The notes below the pieces were generated by a model that saw only the letters and a program-made list of their open reading frames with translations, was not told the origin of the DNA and did not search any database. A DNA stretch of 52,451 nucleotides from an uncultured Bacteroidales bacterium (lineage in GTDB: Bacteria > Bacteroidota > Bacteroidia > Bacteroidales > Bacteroidaceae), in NCBI GenBank assembly GCA_902785075.1, contig CACZXN010000013.1:1-52451 (forward strand). The letters are read 5' to 3'. How positions within the stretch are numbered: position 1 is the stretch's first letter; each line of letters starts with the position of its first letter. Made by a program: the position numbers and the translations under genes. Below, in pieces: positions 52,286 through 52,451 of the stretch.

Positions 52286-52451
52286 CAATATTGCTAAAAA
52301 ACACACAGAATTGAAGGTTGACAGTTATTTAACCTCACACAGATTACACGGATCACACAGATTTTTGATCCCTAAAATACCCTAAAATAGCAAAATGTCC
52401 CTAAAACTGTTCTTACAGATGACAATCATGCTGATTGCTTTGTTGAAGAAC

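Overview
The window looks like the chromosome of a Bacteroidales bacterium, most likely Prevotellaceae. The evidence is the Bacteroidota promoter form (TTTG, 19-20 bp, TAnnTTTG) before many genes, weak Shine-Dalgarno signals, and lineage-typical families: BspA-type LRR, NigD-like lipoprotein, DUF3244, DUF4254, DUF2264, DUF2723, stand-alone PASTA protein, and a TPR/coiled-coil/HTH regulator. No phage genes, transposases, CRISPR arrays or rRNA were seen. One tRNA, Arg(CCT), is present.

Layout. 1-1002 is non-coding and repeat-rich. 1003-4244 holds a YfhO-type membrane protein and msrA. 4491-12311 is an accessory block: a decayed promoter plus lipoprotein start, an ECF sigma factor, a probable anti-sigma protein, four related secreted proteins, a BspA-like LRR gene and a detached C-terminal fragment of the same secreted family. 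12368-14373 (minus) is metF-holB. 14612-14977 is rplS. 15388-16647 (minus) is a secreted multidomain protein. 17053-25708 is a rightward cell-envelope run: PASTA protein, rluD, ddl, acyltransferase, NigD-like lipoprotein, DUF2723 glycosyltransferase-like protein and polysaccharide deacetylase, followed by queG to 26739. 26805-30471 (minus) is DUF4254, GT9, LpxL-like acyltransferase and two chromate-transporter halves, an LPS-flavoured operon. After the tRNA come an envelope protein of unknown function (minus), a PH-like protein and dacB (plus), then a minus-strand run 39597-33763: thioesterase, lipoprotein, DUF2264, MG2-type protein and thymidine kinase. 39598-40507 is a second repeat-rich non-coding stretch, related to the left end of the window.

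40508-52245 (all minus) is the most unusual locus. A membrane TPR/HTH regulator precedes nine tightly spaced genes: two DUF3244 proteins, a transglutaminase-like lipoprotein, and then two copies of a three-gene cassette (lipoprotein with a near-identical leader, secreted protein, O-antigen-ligase-like membrane protein with TPR tail). One leader lipoprotein looks like a papain-fold cysteine peptidase. I read this as a candidate undescribed envelope system that modifies or attaches secreted proteins or glycans; the function is inference.

Other notable structure: the non-coding stretches at 1-554 and 39916-40486 share one module in inverted and another in direct orientation, both beside arrays of an 11-bp repeat. 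The LRR gene appears to have been inserted into, and to have split, the fourth secreted paralogue. The regulator's promoter and start have a decayed copy just ahead of the ECF sigma operon.
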